Below, in pieces: positions 54,016-62,177 of a DNA stretch of 64,000 bases. Every line of letters starts with the position of its first letter. The stretch's first letter is position 1. The DNA lies in NCBI RefSeq assembly GCF_000337595.1, contig NZ_AOIL01000070.1, positions 1 to 64,000 on the forward strand, in the 5' to 3' direction. Made by a program: the position numbers and the translations under genes. The stretch is from Natrialba taiwanensis DSM 12281. GTDB lineage: Archaea > Halobacteriota > Halobacteria > Halobacteriales > Natrialbaceae. The notes under the pieces are model-generated. The model was given only the letters and a program-made list of their open reading frames with translations. It was not told the origin of the DNA and made no database searches.

Positions 54016-55620
54016 TCAGACGAGCGAGGTTCGTTCGTGCGAGCCGGAGTCGGAATCCGATTCGGAGTCGGCACCCGAATCGACGTTGTCCGCTCCGGAC
54101 TGTGAATTCGGCGCGGTCCACTGGCCGTCATGGACCCGGGACAGCCACTCGAACTGCGTTTCCATCCAGGCGTCGATATCGTTCTCGAAGATCGTCGTTC
54201 GAAGGGCATTCATTCGGCGGGTACGGTCCTGTGGCGACAGTGTAAGTGCGTCTTCGATCCGATCGGCGAACTCGTCGACGGCTGTCGGGTTGATCGAAAT
54301 CGCGTTCTCGCCCAATCGTTCGTGTGCGCCCGTGCGGTCGCTCAACAGCAGGGTGCCGTCGCCGTCGACGCTCGCGGCCACGTACTCCTGAGCGACCAGG
54401 TTCATCCCGTCACACAGCGAACTGACGATCAGCAGATCGGCGTGCCGGTACAGCGCACAGAGGTCGGCCGCCGGCAGAATATCTTCCGTGTAGACGATCG
54501 GCTGCCAGTCGTCGGTCCCGAAGCGGCGGTTGATCCGGTCGACCTCGCTCCGGACGAGGTCGCCGTGACGAGCGTAGGCCGGAATCTCCGTGCGCGACGG
54601 GGTGGCCTTCTGGACGAAGGTGAACTCGCCGCGCCAGCTCGGATTCGCCTCGAAGAATCGCTCGAGTGCGGTCAGTCGTTCCGGAATGCCCTTCGTGTAG
54701 TCGAGGCGGTCGACGCCGAGTCCGAGCGTCACGTTCTGTGGAATATCGTAGCGCTCGAAGAGCGCGTGGAGCTGGTCCGCATCCGCGGTGCGTGCGTGCT
54801 GATCGTAGGAGTCGGCATCGACCCCCATCGGCGTCGCAACGGCGCGGGTCGTGTGGCCCGCATAGCGGATCGTTCGCCGCTCGCGGTCGACCACCGCGTC
54901 CGGCAGGTACCGGCGGACACAATCGAGGAAGGCGTCGGCGTATCGCCCGACGTGGAAGCCGAGCAAATCGTTGCCGAGCAGTCCTTCGAGTACCTGCTCG
55001 CCTTCGGGGCAGTACTCGAACGTCGCCGGCGAGGGCCACGGGATGTGCCAGAACTGCGCGACCGTCGCCGACGACGGAATCGACTCGCGGATCATCCGCG
55101 GCGCGAGCGCGAAGTGATAGTCCTGCAGCCAGACGACCGAATCCGAACTCGCATGCTCGGCGACCGCGTCTGCGAACGTCGCGTTGACCGTCCGATACCA
55201 CTCGAAGTCATCGGCTCGCTCCTCGACGAGTTCAGCGAAGCCGTGACAGAGCGGCCAGAGGACGCGGTTGCTGAAGCCGCGGTAGTAGGCGTCGACGGCG
55301 TCGTCGGAGAGGTCGATCCGCCGAAGCGTGTAGCACTCCTCCTCGGGCGGGACGCCGACGCAGTCGCGCGCGTCGGTGACATCGAAGTCGGCGTCGCCGT
55401 CGCCCCAGGCGATCCAGGTGCCGCTCGTTTCCTGCAGAACGGGATCGAGACCGGCGGTGAGGCCGCCGGTGGGTTCGTCGACCGAAATCGCTGCCGTGTC
55501 CGATCCTGTCTCCGTGTCGGCCTCCGTTTCCGCGTTTCCGTTCGTCTCCGCCTCCGTGTCGTACTCGTGGCGATACGGTTGCCGATTCGAAACGACAGTG
55601 AGAGAGTCGGGAACTCGCAT
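54016..55620 (-). CDS. otsA: Trehalose-6-phosphate synthase
   Basis: This is a 534-residue GT20 glycosyltransferase that joins UDP-glucose (or another NDP-glucose) and glucose-6-phosphate. The start is ATG 55620 (MRVPDSLTVVSNRQPY). Family features are the N-loop VSNRQPY, FWHIPWPSPATFEYCP, DLLGFHVGRYADAF, DRLDYTKGIPERLTALERF, and VSSLCDGMNLVAQEYVAA. An Asp/Thr/Glu-rich insertion at about 20-50 interrupts the N-terminal loop, and the C-terminus is an Asp/Ser-rich tail. It precedes otsB. Synthesis of trehalose fits an osmoadapted haloarchaeon. Confidence 0.93.
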   Translation of the reverse strand: MRVPDSLTVVSNRQPYRHEYDTEAETNGNAETEADTETGSDTAAISVDEPTGGLTAGLDPVLQETSGTWIAWGDGDADFDVTDARDCVGVPPEEECYTLRRIDLSDDAVDAYYRGFSNRVLWPLCHGFAELVEERADDFEWYRTVNATFADAVAEHASSDSVVWLQDYHFALAPRMIRESIPSSATVAQFWHIPWPSPATFEYCPEGEQVLEGLLGNDLLGFHVGRYADAFLDCVRRYLPDAVVDRERRTIRYAGHTTRAVATPMGVDADSYDQHARTADADQLHALFERYDIPQNVTLGLGVDRLDYTKGIPERLTALERFFEANPSWRGEFTFVQKATPSRTEIPAYARHGDLVRSEVDRINRRFGTDDWQPIVYTEDILPAADLCALYRHADLLIVSSLCDGMNLVAQEYVAASVDGDGTLLLSDRTGAHERLGENAISINPTAVDEFADRIEDALTLSPQDRTRRMNALRTTIFENDIDAWMETQFEWLSRVHDGQWTAPNSQSGADNVDSGADSESDSDSGSHERTSLV

Positions 55621-55817
55621 TCGCTGAAACAGAACAGGGCCGCCACTGGTTGCTTCGCGGCCTGCAGCCGCAGGGGGGTTAACAGTCCGCTGGTAGCGTT
55701 TCCACCGTCCGGACAGTCCGGTTTCTCGATGGCTCTGTCCACGAGCGGCAGCGAGCAACTGCACCCGGCGATATCGAAGGCGACGGCAGTTCGAGGTGAA
55801 CTCGTTTCCCCGGCCCA

Positions 55818-55994
55818 TCAGTAGAAGTACAGTTCGAGTTCGTGACCGCAGTTGCGACAGGCAGTTTCGGTGCCGCGTAATCGGTCGGCCGTGCGGTCGT
55901 CAACGAGTCCGGGACCAGCAGGGACGGCGGTGATGACGGTTGTATCACACTCCGGGCAGCCGATCTGCATGGTTGCGTTTTCCGAGCGAGACAT
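55818..55994 (-). CDS. Small two-CxxC zinc-ribbon protein
   Basis: This 58-residue protein starts at ATG 55994 (or 55970, MQIGCPECDTT). Two metal-binding knuckles are visible: GCPECDTTV and ACRNCGHELELYFY, so it should bind one zinc. The ending 'NCGHELELYFY' is similar to many haloarchaeal small zinc fingers of unknown function. The gene is 198 bp upstream of the otsA start, on the same strand. It is too short for a specific assignment. Confidence 0.7.
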   Translation of the reverse strand: MSRSENATMQIGCPECDTTVITAVPAGPGLVDDRTADRLRGTETACRNCGHELELYFY

Positions 55995-56159
55995 GCGCAT
56001 GGAGTAGCCCGGATCGGGGGTTAGTTATCATCGGCATAATGGGTTTGTTTCCGACCGTTCGTGACCGTTCCGATCGATACGGATTCGTTTACGAACCGTT
56101 CGTCGCGGTAGTTGGGCCGTTCCGCCAGTTCGTCGTACCTCGGGGACGGTTCGGCTGGC

Positions 56160-57329
56160 TCAACGCTGGGCTCGGAAGCGAACGTCGTCGAACGTGCGAA
56201 ACGCCGTCTCGTAGCCATCGTGGCGGGCGACCTGTGGCGGCGTCTCGACGCTGATCGTGATCATCGTCTCTCGCTCGTCCGCGGTGGACTGGCCTGTACT
56301 AAGCACGTCGCTCTCGGCTCCGTAATGATGGCCGAGCGTCGGATCGACGGCTTCGGTGAGCGTCAGCGATTCTCGGGGTTCGGTCCCGCCGCCGTCTCCG
56401 TCGCCGCCGGTGCGTTCACTACCACCGCCATCACCGCCGCTATCGACGGTCGCGGAGAGCCCAGCAAACGGCAACATCACGTCGTTGTACGGCGTTCGGA
56501 GCGTCACCGCAAGATACGCACGCTCCGATGAGCCACCGACCCGCTCCGCGTCGAGCACGAGCGCCCCCACGCGCGCATCACCACTCTCATCCCTCTCGGC
56601 CGTTCCGAGGTGATCGCCGGGCAACTCAGCGAGCGGTTGGCCGCGCGAGGACGGCATCGAATCGTTCGTCCGCAAGTCAAGGGCTTCCTGGGTGCCCCGC
56701 CGCTGGGTGCCGATATACTCGACGCCGAGGTCATGAACGTCCTCCCGGGCGTGGGTGAACTCGACCGTGAGCGTCTCGGTGCCGTCGAGACGATCCCCGA
56801 ACGCCCCGGTTCGATCGGTGTCGAGGGGACCGACCTGCACGCGCGCCGTGTACGTCCCGTCACCGGATAACTCGACGTTATCGCCGTAGTGAAAGCCCAT
56901 CTGCTGGGAGATCATCGGCCACAACGAACCGACGGGCGTCGCCCGTTCTCCCTCCTGTACCAGTTCGAGACGGACCGTCGCCGGAACCACGAGTTCAGTC
57001 TCCCGATCCCAGACCGTCACCATGAGATGCAGACTGTCCGACGGCTGCACGTCGACCTGATTCGACTCGCCGGCGAGCAGCCAGAATCGATGCGGGATCG
57101 TGTACCCGAGAGCGATCCCGAACTCGTCGCCGGTCGCGGTGCCGAGTCGGGCCATTTTCTCGGTCGATGCGGGGAGGTAGACTGCGTCGGGACGGTCCTG
57201 GACGAGCGGCGGGTTCGACCAGGCGGATTCTTCCTCGAACCCGAGTCGCTCGAGGCAGCCGGCGAGGGAGAGCGTGCCGATTCCGCTCCCGGCGAGGGCT
57301 GTCCGACGGAGGAGACTCCGGCGATGCAT
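56160..57329 (-). CDS. P19/Tp34-like iron/copper-binding lipoprotein
   Basis: This is a 389-residue exported protein with a Tat signal (MHRRSLLRRTALAGSG) and lipobox SLAGC. Its middle has the layout of the P19/Tp34 periplasmic metal-binding family: HRFWLLAGESNQVDVQPSD, LHLMVTVWDRETELVVP, MISQQMGFHYGDNVELSGDG and TYTARVQVGPLD. The conserved Met and HYGDN elements are consistent with metal binding. Haloarchaeal proteins of this kind are labelled iron transporter or DUF7350. A Gly/Asp-rich linker lies near residue 305-325. It is the second gene after a large membrane protein, 103 bp apart, suggesting a metal-uptake pair. Confidence 0.7.
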   Translation of the reverse strand: MHRRSLLRRTALAGSGIGTLSLAGCLERLGFEEESAWSNPPLVQDRPDAVYLPASTEKMARLGTATGDEFGIALGYTIPHRFWLLAGESNQVDVQPSDSLHLMVTVWDRETELVVPATVRLELVQEGERATPVGSLWPMISQQMGFHYGDNVELSGDGTYTARVQVGPLDTDRTGAFGDRLDGTETLTVEFTHAREDVHDLGVEYIGTQRRGTQEALDLRTNDSMPSSRGQPLAELPGDHLGTAERDESGDARVGALVLDAERVGGSSERAYLAVTLRTPYNDVMLPFAGLSATVDSGGDGGGSERTGGDGDGGGTEPRESLTLTEAVDPTLGHHYGAESDVLSTGQSTADERETMITISVETPPQVARHDGYETAFRTFDDVRFRAQR

Positions 57330-57432
57330 TGTCTGCGTGTGCACTCCCGGAAACAAAACAACTATCGCAATCGATCGCGGTTCGATTGCGGTTCGATTGG
57401 GTCCGGAGGGTGGGTTTGGTTTTGACGGGCAG

Positions 57433-59031
57433 TTATCCCGCAAGCGTCGGGGGCTGGACCGTCGGTAACGTCAGCAACCAGAGACTAACCGCCGTATAAC
57501 AGACCATCACCGCGATAAGTGGGTATTGACTCCGGATCGCCTGTAGTCGGCCCGGGAAGCAATCGAACGCGGTCGCGTGGGCGACCCAGACTGCGAGCAG
57601 GTGGCCCGCGAGCAACGCACCGATCTCGAGCGTTCCAACCCACCCCGGTAGCGCCAGTGTCGTCGGATTGAGCGGCGGTGAGAGCGGACTCGTCACGACC
57701 GCGACCGCTGCAGGCGACAGCGAGAGGACGACCCCGACGTAGTGGGCGACGTGATAGCCCGCCGCGATCGCGAGTAACGGCGGGGCGAACCGCCGAGCCA
57801 GGGTCGCCGTCGAGAGATACGTCGGCGCGGTTCGACGGGCCGTAGACGCAGCGAGCCAGTACAGCCCCAGGGCGACAGCGTACCCGCCGACGAAGACCAC
57901 GAGCGTTGCAACGGCGACTGGTACCCCAGCGCCGACGAGTTCAGCAAGCAGTTGGCTGCCGGGCGGGGTGACGACGAAGCCGTTGAACGTGAGTTCCCAG
58001 ACCAGGAGGAGAACGAACGCGACCTCGCTGGCGTCGGTGACGAGATCGGGGTCGCGAAGCCGGGAGCCGGGGAGGACGAGGGTGAGGCCGTGCCCGTCGC
58101 GCCGGCGCTGAATCGGGGCCACAGCGCCGTAGAACCGAAAGACTGTCGCCAGCGGATCGGCATGGCGGAGCCACGACTGAAGCCCGAAGAGCGTTCCGCC
58201 GGCCACCGTATAGACCGTATAGCCGACGGCGAGTCGGGCGAGGAGGGCGGGATCGGACGTAACGGGAAGGACGAGTTCGAGCCAGACGAGCGCGCCGAGG
58301 CCGACGACGGCGGGCCACGAGGCGAGGGCAGAGGGATATGTGAATAGCACCGGTCCGGCGCGAGGTGTTTCGCCACTGGCGGCCGAAGTCGGTGATCGCA
58401 GGTGCTTGACGCTCGTCACGAGCAGCGTCAGAAGCGCGGAAACCGCGCGAGTGAGTCGGCGAAACGGATCGAGCGCGGGCCAGGGGTTCCCAACCAGGAA
58501 CGCGACCATCGGAAGCAGCGACCGGAGACCAACGAACGAGAGGATGATCGCGAGGTTCGCGGTCGGCGCGACGCGGCCGGGCCCGGTCAGGCCGACGACG
58601 ACGGTCCCGACGAGCGCGGCGACGCCGACCAGTCCGGTGAGCCACCACAACCCACTCGCGAGTTCACTGCGGCGAGCGGACGGTACTGAACTCGTTCTGG
58701 AGCGGTTCGACGTGTCGGGACCGGTGGGTGAGAGCGGCAGCGACCAGGTGTGGAGGGCGTCGACGAGTTGCCGGTCGGTGACTAGGGCGGCGAGCAGTGC
58801 CGAGGCACCGATGGCGACGCCGCCGGTGAACACTGTCAGCCAGGCTGGAACGGTGAGTTCGCGGTCGTCACCGAGTCCGGCGGCGGCGTTCGACGCGCTG
58901 GCGGTATCGGCGGCCGCACCGATGCCGAGACAGACGATTGTGAGGACCGTGGCGATGGCAACGAGCGTACGTATTGAACGCCACTGCCGTCGGAGACGGG
59001 ACGGGGGTGTCGATGACAGCCACGAGCGCAT
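57433..59031 (-). CDS. Polytopic membrane protein of unknown function
   Basis: This is a predicted 532-residue protein with about 12 hydrophobic segments, starting at ATG 59031 (MRSWLSSTPPSRLRRQW). The first helix (RTLVAIATVLTIVCLGIGAA) may be a signal-anchor. Notable segments are FVGLRSLLPMVAFLVGNPWPALDPFRRL and the later AIAAGYHVAHYVGVVLSLSP, which has two His in a helix (YHVAH) that could bind heme or metal. GALLAGHLLAVWVAHATAFD adds two more His. The upstream neighbour is the divergent SCO gene, and the P19-like lipoprotein follows, so a metal or electron-transport role is possible. No family is recognised. Confidence 0.7.
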   Translation of the reverse strand: MRSWLSSTPPSRLRRQWRSIRTLVAIATVLTIVCLGIGAAADTASASNAAAGLGDDRELTVPAWLTVFTGGVAIGASALLAALVTDRQLVDALHTWSLPLSPTGPDTSNRSRTSSVPSARRSELASGLWWLTGLVGVAALVGTVVVGLTGPGRVAPTANLAIILSFVGLRSLLPMVAFLVGNPWPALDPFRRLTRAVSALLTLLVTSVKHLRSPTSAASGETPRAGPVLFTYPSALASWPAVVGLGALVWLELVLPVTSDPALLARLAVGYTVYTVAGGTLFGLQSWLRHADPLATVFRFYGAVAPIQRRRDGHGLTLVLPGSRLRDPDLVTDASEVAFVLLLVWELTFNGFVVTPPGSQLLAELVGAGVPVAVATLVVFVGGYAVALGLYWLAASTARRTAPTYLSTATLARRFAPPLLAIAAGYHVAHYVGVVLSLSPAAVAVVTSPLSPPLNPTTLALPGWVGTLEIGALLAGHLLAVWVAHATAFDCFPGRLQAIRSQYPLIAVMVCYTAVSLWLLTLPTVQPPTLAG

Positions 59032-59194
59032 GGACGATACGGTGAGTGACGGTGGCGAGACCGAAGTAGGTACTGACTTCGATAGTGTCGGTGGCGGTCG
59101 AAAACGATAGCGACGGAGAATACTGCGTGATAGTACATGTTGCTTCGGCAGGTGAACCAACGAACCTTTGCTCGCTCCGTTCGACGTACCCCAT

Positions 59195-59950
59195 ATGGAG
59201 CGACGCACGTATCTCGGCTCGTTTGGCGCGGTGGGGGCTGCCGGACTGACCGGGCTTGCCGGCTGTCTCGGTGAGGTCGGCATCGGCGACAACGCTGACA
59301 ACGACAATGGCGACAATGCTGACAACGACGATGGAACGATCCTCGGTTCGCCGGACCGCCCCGGCGATCCCGAGGCGATTTCACATCCCACCCACGGCCA
59401 AGAGTTCCCCGACTTCTCGCTCCCGGATCCGTTGAACGGCGAGACGATCGATACCGCCGATTTCGCCGGCGAGAAGTCGTTCCTGCTGACGTTCTTCTTT
59501 ACGTCGTGTCCCGACGGGAAATGTCCCGCCCTGCTCTTGCGTCTCCGGCGCGCCCAGGCGGACGCCAAGGAAAACGGCTACACGGACGATCTCAACTTGC
59601 TCGCGATGACGTTCGATCCCGAACGCGACACCGCGGACACGCTCGAGAGCTACGCGCACGAACAGGGCGTCGACCTCGAGGCCGGCAACTGGCACTTCCT
59701 TCGCCCGGAGAGCTACGAGAGCGGCAAGGAACTTCTCCACGATCAGATCGGGATGCGAATCGAAAAGGTTCCCGAGGAGGAGACCGAACACGAGAACCAC
59801 GACGGCTACTCGTTTACCCACCTGAACCTGATCCTGTTGGTTAACCAGGACGGCATCGTCGAACGATCCTATCCGCAGGCGCTCAATCCCGAACTCGGCG
59901 GTAGCGTCGAACAGATCGTCGAAGACACGAGCACCGTCGCCCAACAGTAA
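59195..59950 (+). CDS. SCO1/SenC-family lipoprotein
   Basis: This is a 251-residue exported protein with N-terminus ERRTYLGSFGAVG and lipobox LAGC (Cys24), followed by an (ADND)n linker. The thioredoxin-like domain has FLLTFFFTSCPDGKCPALLL, where Cys105 and Cys110 correspond to the SCO copper-binding Cys pair but are separated by four residues rather than three. LLAMTFDPERDTADTLESYA and the downstream FTHLNLILLVNQDG (with the conserved His) complete the SCO layout. SCO proteins deliver copper to cytochrome c oxidase CuA. It heads a cluster SCO-TlpA-CcdA with 2-bp to 4-bp spacings or overlaps. Confidence 0.85.
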   Translation: MERRTYLGSFGAVGAAGLTGLAGCLGEVGIGDNADNDNGDNADNDDGTILGSPDRPGDPEAISHPTHGQEFPDFSLPDPLNGETIDTADFAGEKSFLLTFFFTSCPDGKCPALLLRLRRAQADAKENGYTDDLNLLAMTFDPERDTADTLESYAHEQGVDLEAGNWHFLRPESYESGKELLHDQIGMRIEKVPEEETEHENHDGYSFTHLNLILLVNQDGIVERSYPQALNPELGGSVEQIVEDTSTVAQQ

Positions 59951-59952
59951 CC

Positions 59953-60549
59953 ATGCGCCGACGAGACGTTCTCGCCGGGCTCGGAAGCGCGGGCGTGCTC
60001 GCCGGCGCGGGAGCGGTCGCCGTCTACGGTGTCCCCTCTCCCGACGAGTTCAGTTCCGGCGGTGGCGGCGGAGAGACTGACGAGGCCGACGCGTCCGACC
60101 CGCCCGAGCCGATAGAGATCGAAACGGTCGACGCCCCGGGCAGCGAGGCGGGAACCGCTCTGGTGCCGTCGCCGTCCGAGCCGACGTTCATCGACCTCTT
60201 CGGCACCTGGTGTGGACCCTGCATCGAGCAGATGCCGGCCCTGGCCGAGGCGCACGCGCAGGTCGGCGACCGGGTGCAGTTCGTCTCGGCGACCAGCGAG
60301 GCGGTCGGCGAGGGCCGATCGATCACCGAGGACGAACTCGTCTCGTGGTGGGACGAACACGACGGCAACTGGACGCTCGGACTCGACCGCAACGCCGAAC
60401 TCACCGTGCGCTACGGTGGGAACGGCTACCCGTCCGCGGCCGTCGTCGACGCCTCGGGTCGCCTGCAGTGGTCGGACAGCGGCGTCAAGAGCGCGGACGA
60501 ACTCGTCTCGAAGATCGAACTGGTACTCGACGGTGATGCGGACCAATGA
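59953..60549 (+). CDS. TlpA-like thioredoxin-fold protein
   Basis: This 198-residue exported thioredoxin has a Tat-type N-terminus (MRRRDVLAGLGSAGVLAGAG) and no lipobox, so it may be anchored by an uncleaved signal. A Gly/Asp linker leads to the thioredoxin domain, with FIDLFGTWCGPCIEQMP (Cys87 and Cys90), the cis-Pro region in NGYPSAAVVDASG, and KIELVLDG at the end. It starts 3 bp after the SCO stop and overlaps the CcdA start by ATGA. TlpA/ResA-type proteins reduce disulfides for cytochrome c or CuA maturation outside the cell. Confidence 0.9.
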   Translation: MRRRDVLAGLGSAGVLAGAGAVAVYGVPSPDEFSSGGGGGETDEADASDPPEPIEIETVDAPGSEAGTALVPSPSEPTFIDLFGTWCGPCIEQMPALAEAHAQVGDRVQFVSATSEAVGEGRSITEDELVSWWDEHDGNWTLGLDRNAELTVRYGGNGYPSAAVVDASGRLQWSDSGVKSADELVSKIELVLDGDADQ

Positions 60550-61232
60550 CGGGGATCGCGGGCGATGCGACGCTGCTCTCGACGATCACGTTCTCGCTGC
60601 TCGCCGGCGTCTCGACGTTTTTCTCGGCCTGCGCGTATCCGCTGTTGCCGGGGTACGTCGGCTTCTACGCCAGCCAGACCGACGGTGACGAGGCCTCGTT
60701 GTCGGGGTCGCTCATCAGGGGTCTCGTCGCCGGTCTCGGCGTCTTGGTGACGCTCGCGCTCATTATCGGCGCGACCTACTGGATCGGTCACTCGACGCTG
60801 TCGCGCGTGACGATTTTCGAGCCGATCGCCGGTGTGTTACTCATCGGCTTCGGCCTGCTCATCGTCTTCGATCGGGCACCCTCGATATCGATTCCGCTGC
60901 CCAAACGACGATCGAGCATCCTCGGCTTCGGGATTTTCGGCGTCGGCTATGCGCTCGCCGCTGCAGGCTGTGTCGCCCCGATTTTCATTTCGGTGACCTC
61001 CTATTCGCTGACGCTGCCGGTCGGCGAAGCGGCGCTCCTCGTCGGCACGTACGTCGGTACCGTCACGCTCCTCATGGTCTCGTTGACCGTCGCGACGGGG
61101 GTCGGCCTCATTGCCAGCGGTGGCCGGCTCACCGCACACACAAAGTTACTCGAACGGATCGCCGGCGCAGTCATGATCGTTGCCGGACTCGGGCAGCTCT
61201 ACCTCTCGATTTTCGTCTTCAACGTGATCTGA
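60546..61232 (+). CDS. CcdA-type cytochrome c biogenesis / thiol-redox membrane protein
   Basis: This 228-residue protein has six hydrophobic helices and the CcdA/DsbD-like signature. The first Cys is in FFSACAYPLLPGYVGFY and the second in ALAAAGCVAPIFISV. CcdA transfers electrons from cytoplasmic thioredoxin across the membrane to extracytoplasmic thiol proteins such as the TlpA encoded next to it. Translation is coupled through the ATGA overlap. The third helix cluster (ASGGRLTAHTKLLERIAGAV) and the ending LYLSIFVFNVI match the family. Confidence 0.92.
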   Translation: MTGIAGDATLLSTITFSLLAGVSTFFSACAYPLLPGYVGFYASQTDGDEASLSGSLIRGLVAGLGVLVTLALIIGATYWIGHSTLSRVTIFEPIAGVLLIGFGLLIVFDRAPSISIPLPKRRSSILGFGIFGVGYALAAAGCVAPIFISVTSYSLTLPVGEAALLVGTYVGTVTLLMVSLTVATGVGLIASGGRLTAHTKLLERIAGAVMIVAGLGQLYLSIFVFNVI

Positions 61233-61323
61233 TGCGGCAACTCCTTCGATACCGAACGGGGACTGATCAAGACCGCCGCTACCGGCGCATACATATCGGC
61301 CGTTCCGTTCAGTACCGCTCGTC

Positions 61324-61455
61324 GTGTGCCAGTACCAGTGTCCCAACTGCCTCGAGGAAGCCGGCGTCGAACGGTGCCGGGAGGTCACGGCCGACGGACT
61401 CGAGCGAACGTTCGTGTGTCGAAACTGCGAGTACGAGTGGACGGTCATCTTCTAA
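61324..61455 (+). CDS. Tiny zinc-ribbon protein
   Basis: This 43-residue frame opens with GTG and reads VCQYQCPNCLEEAGVERCRE, then ends VCRNCEYEWTVIF. The paired CPNC and CRNC knuckles define a zinc ribbon, and the compact length and 'CEYEWTVIF' ending resemble other small haloarchaeal zinc fingers. It lies 91 bp after CcdA. Without a homology search this call rests on the metal-binding pattern alone. A different, longer frame overlaps it but is basic and lacks structure, so I prefer this one. Confidence 0.6.
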   Translation: MCQYQCPNCLEEAGVERCREVTADGLERTFVCRNCEYEWTVIF

Positions 61456-61516
61456 CAGAGGCCCGGCAACAGCAAGTCAGACACGTATCCCGCTCTCTCT
61501 TGAATCGCTTGATGTA

Positions 61517-61957
61517 ATGTACCAAGACCTGCTACTGGCGACCGACGGCAGCGAGGGCGCACAACTGGCGACCGATCATGCGATCGAACTCGCCTACCGC
61601 CTCGATGCGACGCTACACATCCTCTCGGTCGCCGAAAAGGGGCCACACGGCAGCGAAAAGCGCGATCGGTTACGGACCGAGCCGGAAAACGAGGCCGACG
61701 AGGCCATCACCGAGGCCGTCACCGAAGCCGAGCAGGCTGCCACAGACACCGGGCTCGAGGTGACAACAACCGTCCGAGAGGGCGTCCCGCAGGACGAAAT
61801 CGTCGAGTTTGCAACGATGAACGACATGGATATGATCGTCGTCGGGACGGCGGGTCGCTCCGGGCTCGACAAACTGATCGTCGGCAGCGTCGCCGAAGAA
61901 GTCGTCCAAAACGCACCCGTGCCGGTCGTTACAGTCAGAGAACACGAGACCGAGTGA
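61517..61957 (+). CDS. Universal stress protein
   Basis: This 146-residue UspA-fold protein has LLLATDGSEGAQLATDHAIE at the N-terminus and the nucleotide-binding signature VVGTAGRSGLDKLIVGSVAEEVV (G-x2-G-x9-G-S) near the C-terminus. It has normal length and no extension, unlike the UspA at 14657-15283. It starts at ATG 61517 and is probably a stand-alone gene. The ligand is likely ATP or another nucleotide. Its specific stress role is unknown. Confidence 0.92.
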   Translation: MYQDLLLATDGSEGAQLATDHAIELAYRLDATLHILSVAEKGPHGSEKRDRLRTEPENEADEAITEAVTEAEQAATDTGLEVTTTVREGVPQDEIVEFATMNDMDMIVVGTAGRSGLDKLIVGSVAEEVVQNAPVPVVTVREHETE

Positions 61958-62177
61958 CAGTCACGGCAGCGACGAAAGTCATCGTTACCCATCGGTACGG
62001 CATCGATACTTACCTCTTCAGCCCCGAACGGACATCCGTGACCGCGTGTGCCAACCGTCGGCGCCGTGTATTCGCCGATCAGCCCCGACGAACCGGCCAC
62101 CGTCACCCACGCATAGTGGACGGACAGGGACGGGTCGACTGGTTCTCGACCGGACGGTTCCCGGCGGTGATCGGCCG

